A DNA stretch of 64,000 nt, taken from the NCBI GenBank assembly GCA_013995675.1, contig VWRR01000004.1, positions 124,001 to 188,000 of the forward strand. Direction: 5' to 3'. The DNA is from Cyanidiococcus yangmingshanensis. Taxonomy: Eukaryota; Rhodophyta; Bangiophyceae; Cyanidiales; Cyanidiaceae. The notes beneath the pieces are model-generated. The model saw only the letters and a list, made by a program, of their open reading frames with translations, ran no database searches and was not told the origin of the DNA. Both the position numbers and the translations under genes were made by a program. Of the stretch, positions 54,110 to 63,873 are shown piece by piece (position 1 is the first letter of the stretch; each line of letters begins with the position of its first letter).

Positions 54110-55315
54110 TCGGTAAAACTCTACCAGGCGATCGCATGACTGTTGAGCTGTATCACGAAATCCCTGGAATGTTGGATTGGGAACGTTCTTATCTTGAATG
54201 ATCTGGTATGGACGTTGCCCATACGTGCACACTGGTACGAAATCAACGCTCGAGGGGAAACAAAAGGACCCGGTCTCTTGCAAAGCTTGAAGTCTTCATG
54301 GATTGCTCTGCCCCCTGGGATGAGCACACTCTGGTTTATTTCGGTTCTCGAGTCAGTTGGCCGCGTTTTTACCAAGGTATAATGCACTCTCAATGTTGTT
54401 CGGATGGCAACACGTTGTGGGATGCGTCCAGCTGGAAAAAAAGTCCAAGATGGAGAAAGGGGTCATCAATCTACGTGGCTCAGCCGCTTCTGTTGAAGTA
54501 CTCGGTCTAGGCCCGACAATCGCTCCACCTTTAGGATCCGTCCCGAACCGAAAAGCTTCCATGAATATGCATACGTGGCTCTAAAAACGTTGCAAGTCAT
54601 CGACGTCCAACCGATTGACACACAAACCGGGATAGGTGCATGGTCCCATACGAAGAGCCAATGTTTTGGACTCGAGCGAAAAAGAAGAAGGCGTTCACGC
54701 CACGTCCTGGTCGCGTCAAAGCCCGCCCCAACACACAGTGCAAGCAGGTCGCTTCAAAGGGTGGCGCTGATGCCACTACCCGTCTGAGCATTGACCAGCA
54801 CGGGCTTCAGAATCACGTCAAGGCCTGTACTCATTCGAAATGTGACTCTGTCAGGGCAACAGAGCAGATCGTTTGCGATCCTGCAGGTGCTATTCACCGA
54901 ACCGGTCCTGGTCAATGATCATTTGTGCTTTGGGAGCCAAGCGGTTACAAATAAACGCCTAGAACTCATGGATTGTGCGTCTCCTGCAGGTTTGAAACGA
55001 CTCTTCCTGGAAGCATTCCCAAGTTCCCCCTGTCGTCGACGTGTGTGCCTCGTCACGGCCAGTGCTTTCATCGAACCACCGAGCAAGCTCAACAGGGATG
55101 AAGCATCCAATCGCTGGTCCTTCGTTCGGGTCCATGGGTCCCGAGACTTGCCCACGTTCTGTCAAGTCGCTACTGACTTCCTCGTTTGATGCCACTGAAG
55201 CGATTCCGGATTTCTGCCACTTTGACCGGGACTCTGTCGTCCACAGATCCTTTGCCCAAGAACAACCGTCAGGCTTTCAAAACCTTGATCCAGAACACCA
55301 GACTGATGCCTTTAC
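54110..55315. other. Intergenic between convergent genes, ~1.2 kb
   Basis: Forward frames 54640-54918 and 54791-55189 are open but unrecognised. No RNA gene or repeat supported. Confidence 0.3.
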
Positions 55316-56023
55316 TCACATTTGCCGCAGAATAAACTGGAAATGCTCGGGTCGCACAGGTTGGACGCTCAAGCGAGCGCGTGTGAACAGCAGCATGCCC
55401 TCGAGAGGGCCACCCGGGACTGCATATTGTTTCAGCTCTTCGAGCGTAATAGGACGAGGTAGTCGTAACTGAAGTTTCACATCCACTGCATACCAGCGCG
55501 GATTCTCTGGTGTCGCCTTGGAATCGTAGGCGTCGAGGTTGCTGCTGTCAAATTGGGTCTCATCCACGTAGGCTTCTTTGACCACCTCCACGATCCCCGT
55601 GACCCCAGCATTCTTACAGTTAGAATGATAGAAAAGGGCAAAGTCTCCGGTTTGCATTGACAGTAAGACGTTGCGGGCTTGGAAGTTACGCACGCCGTCC
55701 CAGCTCGTCGAGCGAAGTGGACTAGCAACCAGATCATCGATGGTAAACTTACGAGGACCAAACCCTTCGCTCTTCAACAGATAGTAGGCCACCGCAAACT
55801 TTTTCGCCCCGAGGCGATACTTGCGAATCTTTTCCACAGAACGGTCAAGCGCCATTTCAAGTTCAGAACTCGTCGTCTTTGTTCTTGCCCCTTCGAGTGT
55901 TGCACTGACTCGCTGAGCGGCATTTTGACGGCCAGCTGGATGTACTCGTTTCCGCAGAGAAACCATGAACGGATTTGCTTGATTCAAAAACGCTAGATTC
56001 AAACCCAATACAACAACTGGCAT
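55316..56023 (-). CDS. THYN1: EVE-domain protein (THYN1-like)
   Basis: A 235-aa uninterrupted protein from ATG 56023. The C-terminal ~150 residues are an EVE domain (PUA-like fold): YYLLKSEGFGPRKFTIDDLV, STSWDGVRNFQARNVLLSMQ, GDFALFYHSN, GVTGIVEVVKEAYVDETQFD, NPRWYAVDVKLQLRLPRPIT and RARLSVQPVRPEHFQFIL. This is the layout of eukaryotic THYN1/Thy28 and of bacterial EVE proteins thought to bind modified bases in RNA or DNA. The first ~80 residues (MPVVVLGLNLAFLNQANPFM, then Arg-rich) may be an organelle targeting leader; the frame stays open to 56185 without ATG. Divergent from the helicase gene, 243 bp apart. Confidence 0.9.
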   Translation of the reverse strand: MPVVVLGLNLAFLNQANPFMVSLRKRVHPAGRQNAAQRVSATLEGARTKTTSSELEMALDRSVEKIRKYRLGAKKFAVAYYLLKSEGFGPRKFTIDDLVASPLRSTSWDGVRNFQARNVLLSMQTGDFALFYHSNCKNAGVTGIVEVVKEAYVDETQFDSSNLDAYDSKATPENPRWYAVDVKLQLRLPRPITLEELKQYAVPGGPLEGMLLFTRARLSVQPVRPEHFQFILRQM

Positions 56024-56266
56024 TCCCGAAACGATCAAAGCGTCCCTATTCAAACGCTGTCTTAAAGCGTCGAGTGCCTTGGTTTCCCCAAACGTTTCGC
56101 GTACCGTCCCGCCGCCGTGCTCAATGACAGTCGTTTCGGTCTGTTGTCTGCCCAGGCTCGATATGTAACTCGTTTCGTTGAGCAATGAAGGGCCAATCTG
56201 CGTTTGTTTCGGTAGTCATTTGCGGGTGCACTATAACAGAACTAGGAACAGTGTCTAGAAGCCAAA

Positions 56267-58540
56267 ATGGTTGTCAGGGCCTTTCGACGTCAACAGTGTT
56301 GGATGGCTCGCGGTGGTTCCCGTCGGACGATGCGACCCGGTGAGCAAGCTGGTGGCTCTGCCGCACGAAACGGGCCTCCCAAGAACAGGTTTTCACGAAA
56401 GGACACGGACGAGGTGCTGTCGTCCGCTAGCCGCCCCGCGAGGCAAAACCCGAGTCGCAATGAAGGGCCACCGAGACCCTTGAAGCCACCGCAAGGACGC
56501 CACGGGCAAGCTGGTGGCTCTGCTGCACGAAACGGGCCTTCCAAGAACAGGTTTTCACGAAAGGACACGGACGAGGTGCTATCGTCCGCTAGTCGCCCCG
56601 CGAGGCAAAACCCGAGTCGCAATGAAGGGCCACCGCGACCCTTGAAGCCACCGCAAGGACGCCACGGCCAAGCTGGTGGCTCTGCCGCACGAAACGGGCC
56701 TCCCAAGAACAGGTTTTCACGAAAGGACACGGACGAGGTGCTGTCGTCCGCTAGTCGCCCCCCAAGACAAAACCCGAGTCGCAATGAAGGGCCACCGAGA
56801 CCCTTGAGGCCAACACGAGGGCTCAGCAACTCATCGTCAGTGGCCGAAACGAATGTTGATGCTCTGGTCTCTGCCTTTGCAGTCTATGAAATCAATGCGA
56901 GCGATACTGCAGAGAGTACATGCGACTTTTCCGCTTTTATAACTGAATCAAAGGTGCGTTCAGTTCTAGAAGCGAATGGGATCCTGACGCCGACGCCTGT
57001 GCAACGTCAAGCGATACCGCTCTTGCAGGGTGGGCGAACAGGGATTGTGAAAGCACCAACAGGCTCCGGCAAGACATGGGTAAGTACGAACGCAAATCCT
57101 GGAATAGCGTGCTGGATGGCCGACGTTTGACGACTGGACGCTGCGGCTGCCACAATGGATTCAAAGGCCGTTCCCAATGCGCCCTGTCGATGGAATGCGG
57201 CCAAGAGCAGACTGCAGCCCTGTCGATAACTCGACAGGGGAACAGCTTCACATGCTCGATGTTCATCCGCGCCTGTATGTTCAGTTGAACAGAAGGACGC
57301 GATCTGCGAGTATCGGCCATCATGGAGGAAGCGAACAAGATAACTAACCGGCACATTTCATCGATACGATATACAGGCGTTTTTGTTACCCACGATTGAG
57401 CGCCTCGTGCGCGAAATGCAGGGGTCGACGACTCGAAACGAACCGGAGCTACTCGTGCTCGCACCCAGTCAAGAGCTGGTGATGCAGATTGTGAAGGAGT
57501 GTCAGCGTTTTGCTGCGGTTGGGATTCGTGCAATCGGACTGATCGGTCTGACCAGTGTGGAGAGACAGCTGGAGAACCTCCGCAAATCTCACGCGCACAT
57601 CATTGTTGGCACACCTGGTCGTCTCGCAGAGGTGATGCTCGAGCGACAGGGCCGGCGTCTTTCAGCGGCCTCCATTCGAACAGTGGTTCTCGATGAAGTT
57701 GATCGACTTCTCGAGGGCGTTCATCGAGAGGAAACCGAACGGCTGCTTCTTCATTTGCGTTCCCCGATGGCAAGTGGTATCGAGCGCCAGTTCGTATTCG
57801 TTTCCGCCACGAGTGACCAGCTGAGAGTGCTGCAAGCTGCTCAAAAATGTACTCGAAGCCAACCATTCCTGCTGTGCATTGGATCTGCCTCATTCTCTGG
57901 TAGTATCACCCTGCCAGACACCATTCGACATCTGTACATCAAGGTGCCCGAGCACTTGCGCATGGACACGATTCGAAAGCTTACGTACGCAATCACACGA
58001 TTGCTGATTTCTCCTGTGGATCCATTGCAACAGTCTTGGAATGATCCTGAGCATCTCCGGACAGAGAATCTCGAATTGACGAATGAGGCTGTCGTACAAA
58101 CAATGGTCTTTGTGCCGGATCAAAGAACTGCGGATATCTACGCTGAACGGCTCGATGCTCGAGGCGTTATTGCGGCTGCTTTGTCAGGGCGAATGGAGGG
58201 CAGTGGCCCCCGACGCAGCAAGTTTCAAAGGGACTGAAGTGATGGACTCTTTCAGAAACGGCAGTTGTTCGAGTGCTTGTCACCACGGAGTTGGCGGCTC
58301 GTGGGCTTGACTTTCCCGATGTTGGCCTGGTAATCAATGCCGCCGGCTTGCCAACCGATGCAATCCATTACGCACATAGAGCAGGGCGCACTGGACGCCT
58401 GAATCGTCGAGGTTATGTGGTGAACATGATCCCTGAAGCAGCGCATAACTTGTCTATTCTACGGCGACTTGTTCGGGAAGTAGGAGCGCAACTCGTGGGT
58501 ATCACGCTGCATCGTGGTCTTGTGCGATGGGAGCGTTGAG
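56267..58540 (+). CDS. DEAD-box RNA helicase with tandem-repeat N-terminus and one intron
   Basis: Begins MVVRAFRRQQCWM, then three near-identical 54-aa repeats (basic, Arg/Pro/Ser-rich), then a helicase core: Q motif region VLEANGILTPTPVQRQAIPL, motif I APTGSGKTW continued across an intron into AFLLPTIERLV, PSQELVMQIV (Ia), GTPGRLAEVM (Ib), VLDEVDRLLEG (motif II as DEVD), FVSATSDQ (III), LVTTELAARGLDFPDVGLVI (V) and YAHRAGRTGRLNRRG (VI). It probably remodels RNA or RNP, perhaps in an organelle given the basic leader. The intron is 57080-57376. Two +1 steps near 58233 and 58262 join motif V. The frame ends at 58540 (LVRWER) or, with a further +1 step, at ~58636. Confidence 0.85.
56345..56824 (+). 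repeat. Three tandem 162-bp coding repeats inside the helicase gene
   Basis: Units start at 56345, 56507 and 56669, each 162 bp (54 codons); the third diverges at its 3' end after ~150 bp. The DNA copies differ at only a handful of positions, mostly silent, so duplication is recent or kept uniform by conversion. Each unit encodes a basic segment beginning QAGGSAARNG and including RFSRKDTDEVLSSASR. Confidence 0.95.
57080..57376 (+). other. Spliceosomal intron in the DEAD-box gene (297 nt)
   Basis: The 5' splice site is gtaagt right after the TGG codon of motif I. The 3' site is atacag before GCG TTT TTG, and a perfect actaac branch-point word lies at 57343-57348, about 30 nt upstream. Removing it restores GSGKTW-AFLLPTIERL, the normal DEAD-box sequence. 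The intron contains stop codons, so it must be removed. Confidence 0.9.
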
Positions 58541-58595
58541 ACTACAGTGCTGTTCGTGGACCGAAAGGAGAACGTTTTCGGTGACTCCGACCGGG

Positions 58596-59510
58596 ATGGC
58601 CACGACGCCCCAGGAGACGAGAGACGCTCGGTATGAGAACTTTCAAGAGCGGTGGCTGCGTTCCGAGCTCGCATTCAGTTCAAGTCATTCAAAGTCGAGC
58701 GAGATCCACTTGTCTGGGAGGACGCGTCGTGGCGATGAGCATGTCGTTCAAGAATCGAATGTTGTGAGAGATACCATCAGGTTGTGCTCACGGGTTGCCA
58801 GGATGTAGCACAAGTCGTCCAATTGGCGATAAGTGCTAGTTTATGGGATGACCGCCACGCTGGTGACAGTTTGCTCCTCATTGCTGGCTGCCGTCAAGGG
58901 CGCCGTCATCGAATGCCCCCTATTCGGTGAATGCTCATATTGCAGATCGAATCGGGCTATCCGTAAAAGTCTACTTGACAGAGTTCGGGCTCCCGTGGCG
59001 AGGTTCGCACGAACAGTTTCGGTGAACAGACACGGATAATGTCACCATGCGCTTGTGTGTTCAAGTTGGCTCCCGCTCGGCGAATCTCATGAATCACAAT
59101 CCCCAAGGATGGACATTAGGTTGCCTCAAAGACTATGGACACGTAAACACGTCCAGTCGAATTCATCCGGGCGCAATTGTACGCATTGGCCCAGCGTCCG
59201 GTGCCACTTGCGCTCAAGAGCTGATGCCGAAACGAGGGGGCATCACGGCCGTCCACCACAGCAGCCACGCTGATTTCGTTGCATCGGTTATGATGTTCTT
59301 TGGATGGGCGACGACTACGCAGTCCCTTTCGAGGCGACGCCGAGCCTCCCTGATATTATCCGGGAGTCCTGCCGTCGAGCAACGCGCAACGAAATGCTCC
59401 CTTTGATGACGGCAACATGCAGCTTGATCGCGAACACCAGTCGTACCGCTATCTCGATAGCACGGGATCTCGACGAGGATTCCCTCGACGGGAGGAATCC
59501 TCAGCGCTGA
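58596..59510 (+). pseudogene. Frame-broken coding region of unknown identity
   Basis: Protein-like blocks follow one another on the forward strand: MATTPQETRDARYENFQE, AFRARIQFKSFKVERDPLVW, YHQVVLTGCQDVAQVVQLAI, SASLWDDRHAGDSLLLIAGC, NAHIADRIGLSVKVYLTEFG then LPWRGSHEQF, LCVQVGSRSANL, RIHPGAIVRIGPASGATCAQ, HHSSHADFVAS, GYDVLWMGDDYAVPFEATPS and ISIARDLDEDSLDG. Unlike other genes here, joining them needs steps in both directions, and TGA codons interrupt otherwise continuous frames (near 58634, 58731 and 59035). So it may be a decayed gene of ~290 codons, or a very poorly assembled one. I do not recognise the family. Its last stop almost touches the convergent MFS gene. Confidence 0.35.
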
Positions 59511-59511
59511 T

Positions 59512-60909
59512 TCATCGGGGGTGTTGGTTCCCCACCAAGCCCGAGTTCACTTCCTCGCCCAAATCCGATTCGCTGTTGGGCTCTTCTTCGAATATTACAG
59601 CATGCCGAGGTGGCGAGCTCAATACGCTCGAATCCTTATCTGGTGGTGCTGGATCGCCTCGGAGCCAGTCCCGAAAAAGCCACATGCCAATCGGAGACCA
59701 AAACGTCGCTAATCCGATTACCAACCACATCATCCACGGATGGCGAGCACGATCTGGTTCCGCAGGGCAGTAGCGCTGCAGCAACCCGCCGCTCATCCAG
59801 CCCGTGATAAACTGCACCCCAAAAAGCGGCAGACTTGCCAATGACGTATAGGTGCCTTCGCTACCGCGCGCAGCGATCGCCATTGTATAATCGTAGACCC
59901 GGGGCGAGTAGACCGCCTCGCCAAGGGACAACATCGTAATGAACGCTGCCACAGTCCAATACCGATCACCGAGCAACATCCAAAACACCGAAAATCCGGA
60001 CAAAAACGAACCGTACAAGATCATCTGAAAGTGATCGACATGACGCGTATAGACTCCAATCAAGGGCACCAGCGTGATTATGATGAGCGGATTGATTGCA
60101 TAGAACAAACCAAACGGCGCATCCTTGCCGAATACGCGGGTCATGTATTTCGGTAACGTCGCATCGAGGTGTCGGAAAACCAGCCGCACGCCCACAATAA
60201 GGATCGTGAACACAAGTAGACGCCAAAAACGAACATCTCGATAGAGCCGCCGCAATGACTCGCTCACCGACTCACCTGAGAGAGGCGATATAAAGGCACG
60301 AGCCTGACCATCCTGGTCAATTTCGATCTCACGGACACCCCAGAGGACAGTGAAGAACATGATCGCGCTCGCCAATGCACACGTGAAAAACACCGCGCGC
60401 AAGTGTAACAGCCGGTGACAGAGCTGTACCGTCGGACCCGCTAACAGAGCGGCAACGTTCATCACCGTGTAGAATAGCGAGTATGCAACCGTACGAACAC
60501 CGTCCTTGCCACTCGCATACCGCTTAATGCAGATCGTCAGCACGGGCACCCCAAGACACTCGGCAAACGGCAAGAGCGTCAAAAGCAAAACCGCAACAGC
60601 AACCCGATTCGACAAGACCGCCATCCCAGCGCGAGCAACCGTACCCAGCGCTGCACCGAAGAGAAGCGAGCGCCGCACCCCAAGACGGTCGATGAGCCAG
60701 CCGCTGGCTAGACCGTAGAGGCTGGTCACAACCCCGTACAAACCGTAGAGCAGTCCCGCACCTGTGTCGTCATATTGAAGACTCTCTGACAGATATAAAA
60801 CAAGCGCCAGGGAAAGACTGAAATATGCATATGATGAGAGCAGCTTGAGTACATAGATCAGCCATAACTCACGCGGAGCACCAACCAGTCGCTGCCAGAG
60901 CGCACGCAT
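59512..60909 (-). CDS. Major facilitator superfamily transporter
   Basis: An uninterrupted 465-aa polytopic protein with about 12 hydrophobic segments in a 6+6 pattern. The loop after TM2 reads GWLIDRLGVRRSLLFGAALG, the MFS signature G-x3-D-R-x-G-R-R, and the central loop is charged (VREIEIDQDGQARAF). The C-terminal tail is acidic (FEEEPNSESDLGEEVNS). The start at ATG 60909 gives MRALWQRLVGAPRELWLIYV, with a normal cytosolic N-terminus before TM1. The substrate is unknown: no sugar-porter or nitrate-porter signatures were found, and peptide or organic-solute transport are only guesses. It is divergent from the gene at 61184 across an inverted-repeat region. Confidence 0.87.
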   Translation of the reverse strand: MRALWQRLVGAPRELWLIYVLKLLSSYAYFSLSLALVLYLSESLQYDDTGAGLLYGLYGVVTSLYGLASGWLIDRLGVRRSLLFGAALGTVARAGMAVLSNRVAVAVLLLTLLPFAECLGVPVLTICIKRYASGKDGVRTVAYSLFYTVMNVAALLAGPTVQLCHRLLHLRAVFFTCALASAIMFFTVLWGVREIEIDQDGQARAFISPLSGESVSESLRRLYRDVRFWRLLVFTILIVGVRLVFRHLDATLPKYMTRVFGKDAPFGLFYAINPLIIITLVPLIGVYTRHVDHFQMILYGSFLSGFSVFWMLLGDRYWTVAAFITMLSLGEAVYSPRVYDYTMAIAARGSEGTYTSLASLPLFGVQFITGWMSGGLLQRYCPAEPDRARHPWMMWLVIGLATFWSPIGMWLFRDWLRGDPAPPDKDSSVLSSPPRHAVIFEEEPNSESDLGEEVNSGLVGNQHPR

Positions 60910-60981
60910 AAACAATGACGACCGGTCACGGCTGCGTGTCGTCAACGGAAAACGAACGATGATGCGTGTGCGGACGCAGTG

Positions 60982-61155
60982 GGCCGGCTAGCCTGTGCGT
61001 GCACGCATTCGCCCGTGCGTGCGTGCGCGCGCACCGTCGAGGCACACAAACACGCGCGGCCAGTTGCTCGGTTCTAAAGCCCGCGCGCATGGCCAGACGA
61101 TGGCGCGCACGCACGCACGCACGGGCGAATGCGTGCACGCACAAGCTGGCTGGCC
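60982..61155. repeat. Large imperfect inverted repeat (~52-bp arms) in a divergent promoter
   Basis: The left arm 60982-61032 and right arm 61103-61155 are reverse complements with a ~34-bp core that looks perfect (tgtgcgtgcacgcattcgcc, then cgtgcgtgcgtgcg). The ~70-base loop itself contains further complementary ccgcgcgc/gcgcgcgg words, so a very stable hairpin or cruciform could form. It lies between the MFS start (60909) and the start at 61184. Confidence 0.9.
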
Positions 61156-61183
61156 CAACTGCGTGCGACACGGAACAGCAAAC

Positions 61184-63206
61184 ATGGAGAGCGTTGAACG
61201 GCAGCATGTTCCAAGGGGGAAGGCTCTTTTGATCAAATCTGGTTGCCACGGTAGACAGCGCACGGTACAGGCCTCGGTTTGGCCGTGTCAGCGGGAGCAG
61301 TTGCGGCAAAAGGCGGCGGCGGCTGAGTCGCCAGTGTCGTCCTCGAGCCGAGTCCAGTGGTGGCGTCAGCGCGTTCCGACGTCAGCTGCGTCTGGCGCTC
61401 GAGTGGGGTATGTGTCCCCGGGCTCCACCTCGCTGAACCCGGGAACAACCGCCGGACACCCGGCACCGAGTTGGAAGGTTCTTGTGCGGGACCGACCAGT
61501 GCAGTTGCGCGTGCGCTGTTTGCCGCGGGTGTCAGCTTCGACAGGGACGAGCTCTGGCGACGTTGCGATCGAAACAGAAGAGGCAGAGCGGTCACGCTGG
61601 AGGGAGCTGTTCCGAGAGATCATCCTATTGAACGAAGGTCTTTTGAAACCATCTTCGGTCGGCTCTGCTCCCGTGACTGTTGTTGGGCGGCGCTCGCCGA
61701 GCCCTGCGCTCTTACCGCCGAACTGGGCCAGCTCAGACGACGCTTTCCGGTTGCGCCTGAACGAGATTAATAGGATTATGATGCAGCGTTGGCACCGGAA
61801 ACGCGGTCTGGGTGGTGGCGGCGGTCTCTGGGGCCTCCTCGGCTTTGGACCATGGGCCGACATAGGCGCTGCTAGCGCCAACGGCAACGAGCTTTCGCAA
61901 CGCCCAAAGGATGAACTAGAAGACGCTGCGTCCTTGTCGGTTTTACATGCCAATAACGCAAACCGAGGGCGGGAGTTAGAGTCCAGCGGTCGAGCGACTC
62001 CACTACGATGGTTAGAACGTATCTGGGATTTCATTTGGGAGCAGGTCGGTCTGCCGACGATCGAGTCTCCACCTGATTTTGTTCTCGACGCCGTCAAGCG
62101 TGCTGCCGTTACGAACTGGGAACGCGAACTAGCCGAGCGGAATCCTTTTGGGTTTGCCAATAACAACGTATCCGGACGCATGGGTCGTGATTCTCCCGCC
62201 CTCGGGGCACGCTCGAGTGCATTCCTAGGAGGTGGTTCAGTGACCCTGGTTCGCACGTCGGAGACGAATGGCATCTCATCTTTTCAAAACGGCAGTGACG
62301 CTTTACCGAACTCGCACGGCGTTGCAAGCTGTCGGGCTGATGCCGATGCGAGCGAGGCCCGAGACAACGGCGTAGAATCGGAACTCGCACGGGGCAATGT
62401 CGTTACGAGTGCAACGGCGCCGGCACTCCCAGCGCGTTCCTTTGTGGTGCCGGAACCCCGACGCATCTCCCATGCGGTGGAGGACTCGGAACGCTGGCCA
62501 ATCGCCGTTATGTCGCACGGCACGGACGCGTACGAGGCGACATTGCCTCCAATGGAAGCGGCGGATCCATGGGCGTCTGGGCGTCACGATCGTACCGCCA
62601 AGGCACCAGTTCGTGATCCAAATGAGGACTCCTTGGTTGCTGCAAAGGAGGTCTCCGTGCTGTCCTATGTGAGCAAGGACGAAGAATACCCGATTTACGA
62701 CCTGGTGGCCATTGGTACACCCTATGGTCCAGCGATCGTAGTTTTCGAGAACCCCGAAGATGCTTACGACTTGCGCCATGAACATGGATGAAACCCTTTA
62801 TCCGCATATCACTTTCGAAACCGTAGATAAGCGGAGTGCGCTAGAATGCTGCTATTATGAAGGTAGTCACTTGTTGTGGATTCCCAGCGGAAATCGCATG
62901 CCCGCCAACGTGACCATTGTGCGCAGTTTTGCTCGCAATGATGAACCGAACGCTCTGCGAGCACCGTTTGATTGGTACGTGTGCGCCGCCGAGAAAATGT
63001 ATCCTGACGATGACCTGAGTGCGGAGGAGGCGCAGCGAAGACGACGGATCCAAGCAGAAACGGACTTGCTGAATCGCGGCTTTCTCCTGGAGCCCCTTCC
63101 AGATGATGGCCGCCATCGAGCCTTCGATACTGGCGGCGGACGCTGCAAACAATCACGTTCTACTGTTCAGCGTAAGGCCTCGGAAGCCGTCCGCAGTCGA
63201 GCATGA
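61184..63206 (+). CDS. Large protein of unknown function
   Basis: From ATG 61184 (MESVERQHVPRGKALLIKSG) a frame of ~535 codons runs to 62791, with Ser/Arg-rich sequence, a helical patch WRELFREIILLNEGLLKPSS, NEINRIMMQRWHRKRGLGGG, a Gly/Trp cluster (LWGLLGFGPWADIG), LRWLERIWDFIWEQVGLPTI, and near the end SVLSYVSKDEEYPIYDLVAI with GTPYGPAIVVFENPEDAYDL. A +1 step near 62775 leads into MDETLYPHITFETVDKRSAL, CCYYEGSHLLWIPSGNRMPA and DWYVCAAEKMYPDDDLSAEE, ending at 63206 (~670 aa in all). Alternatively the second part is a separate protein overlapping the first by 14 bases. The Ser/Arg-rich start may be an organelle leader. No family recognised. Confidence 0.6.
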
Positions 63207-63873
63207 GCACGTATCGAATACAGCGTGCGTGGACGAGGGTGCCACGAAACGGGAGACCTGACGCGCGACTTGATCATCACTGGCGACTCGCGGCTGCGGT
63301 ACGCATATCCCGATTTCGCACCACGAATATGATGCATGGTAGATTAGGATGTTCACACCCGCGACGGGAATGAACGACAGTCGCCCTGATGGCTCGACGG
63401 CTGCAATGGAAATCTCTGAAAATGCTGAAGCAGCTCATGGGTCGGTCGCTGTCCTCGCCTCAACGAAAAAAACGTCTCGTGCCAGGAAGTCTTGACGCGA
63501 TCGGTATACCCATCAACAGGAAATCATCCGAGCAAGACAAGAGAACTGCACCGCCTGTCGTCATCGAGCCTCGCATGCCCAATGCCAGCATGCCGTGCAA
63601 CCTCTACGAACGGATCACCGATAGGTTGTCGGCAGAATGGCACCAGATCACAGGCTTGCGAAGAAGATCCTAATCCTTCGATACACAGACAAGGACCACG
63701 AAACGCAAGCATGCTTTCTTTCATACAGGACGCTCGACTGCTCGTCGATGTGACACAATCTATCTTGATCGTTCAGCGGAGGTACAACCGGGAGACGACA
63801 CGGGGGACCAGCCTGTAGGTGTCGCCTCGAGATGGGATCATAACATGTACAAAAAGGATCTTTTTGATTCAAA
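63207..63873. other. Intergenic, ~670 bases
   Basis: A forward frame 63389-63673 (MARRLQWKSLKMLKQLMGRS) is open for 94 codons, but nothing identifies it as a gene. No repeat or RNA seen. Confidence 0.3.

Noticed and set aside
56345-56824. CRISPR-like array
   Set aside because: Units are 162 bp, contiguous without spacers, and encode protein in frame.
58596-59510. TGA recoding (selenocysteine or reassigned TGA)
   Set aside because: TGA clearly ends normal genes here (mS38, Nudix, uS17, VPS4, TPT); the breaks also come with frame steps, so decay or error is simpler.
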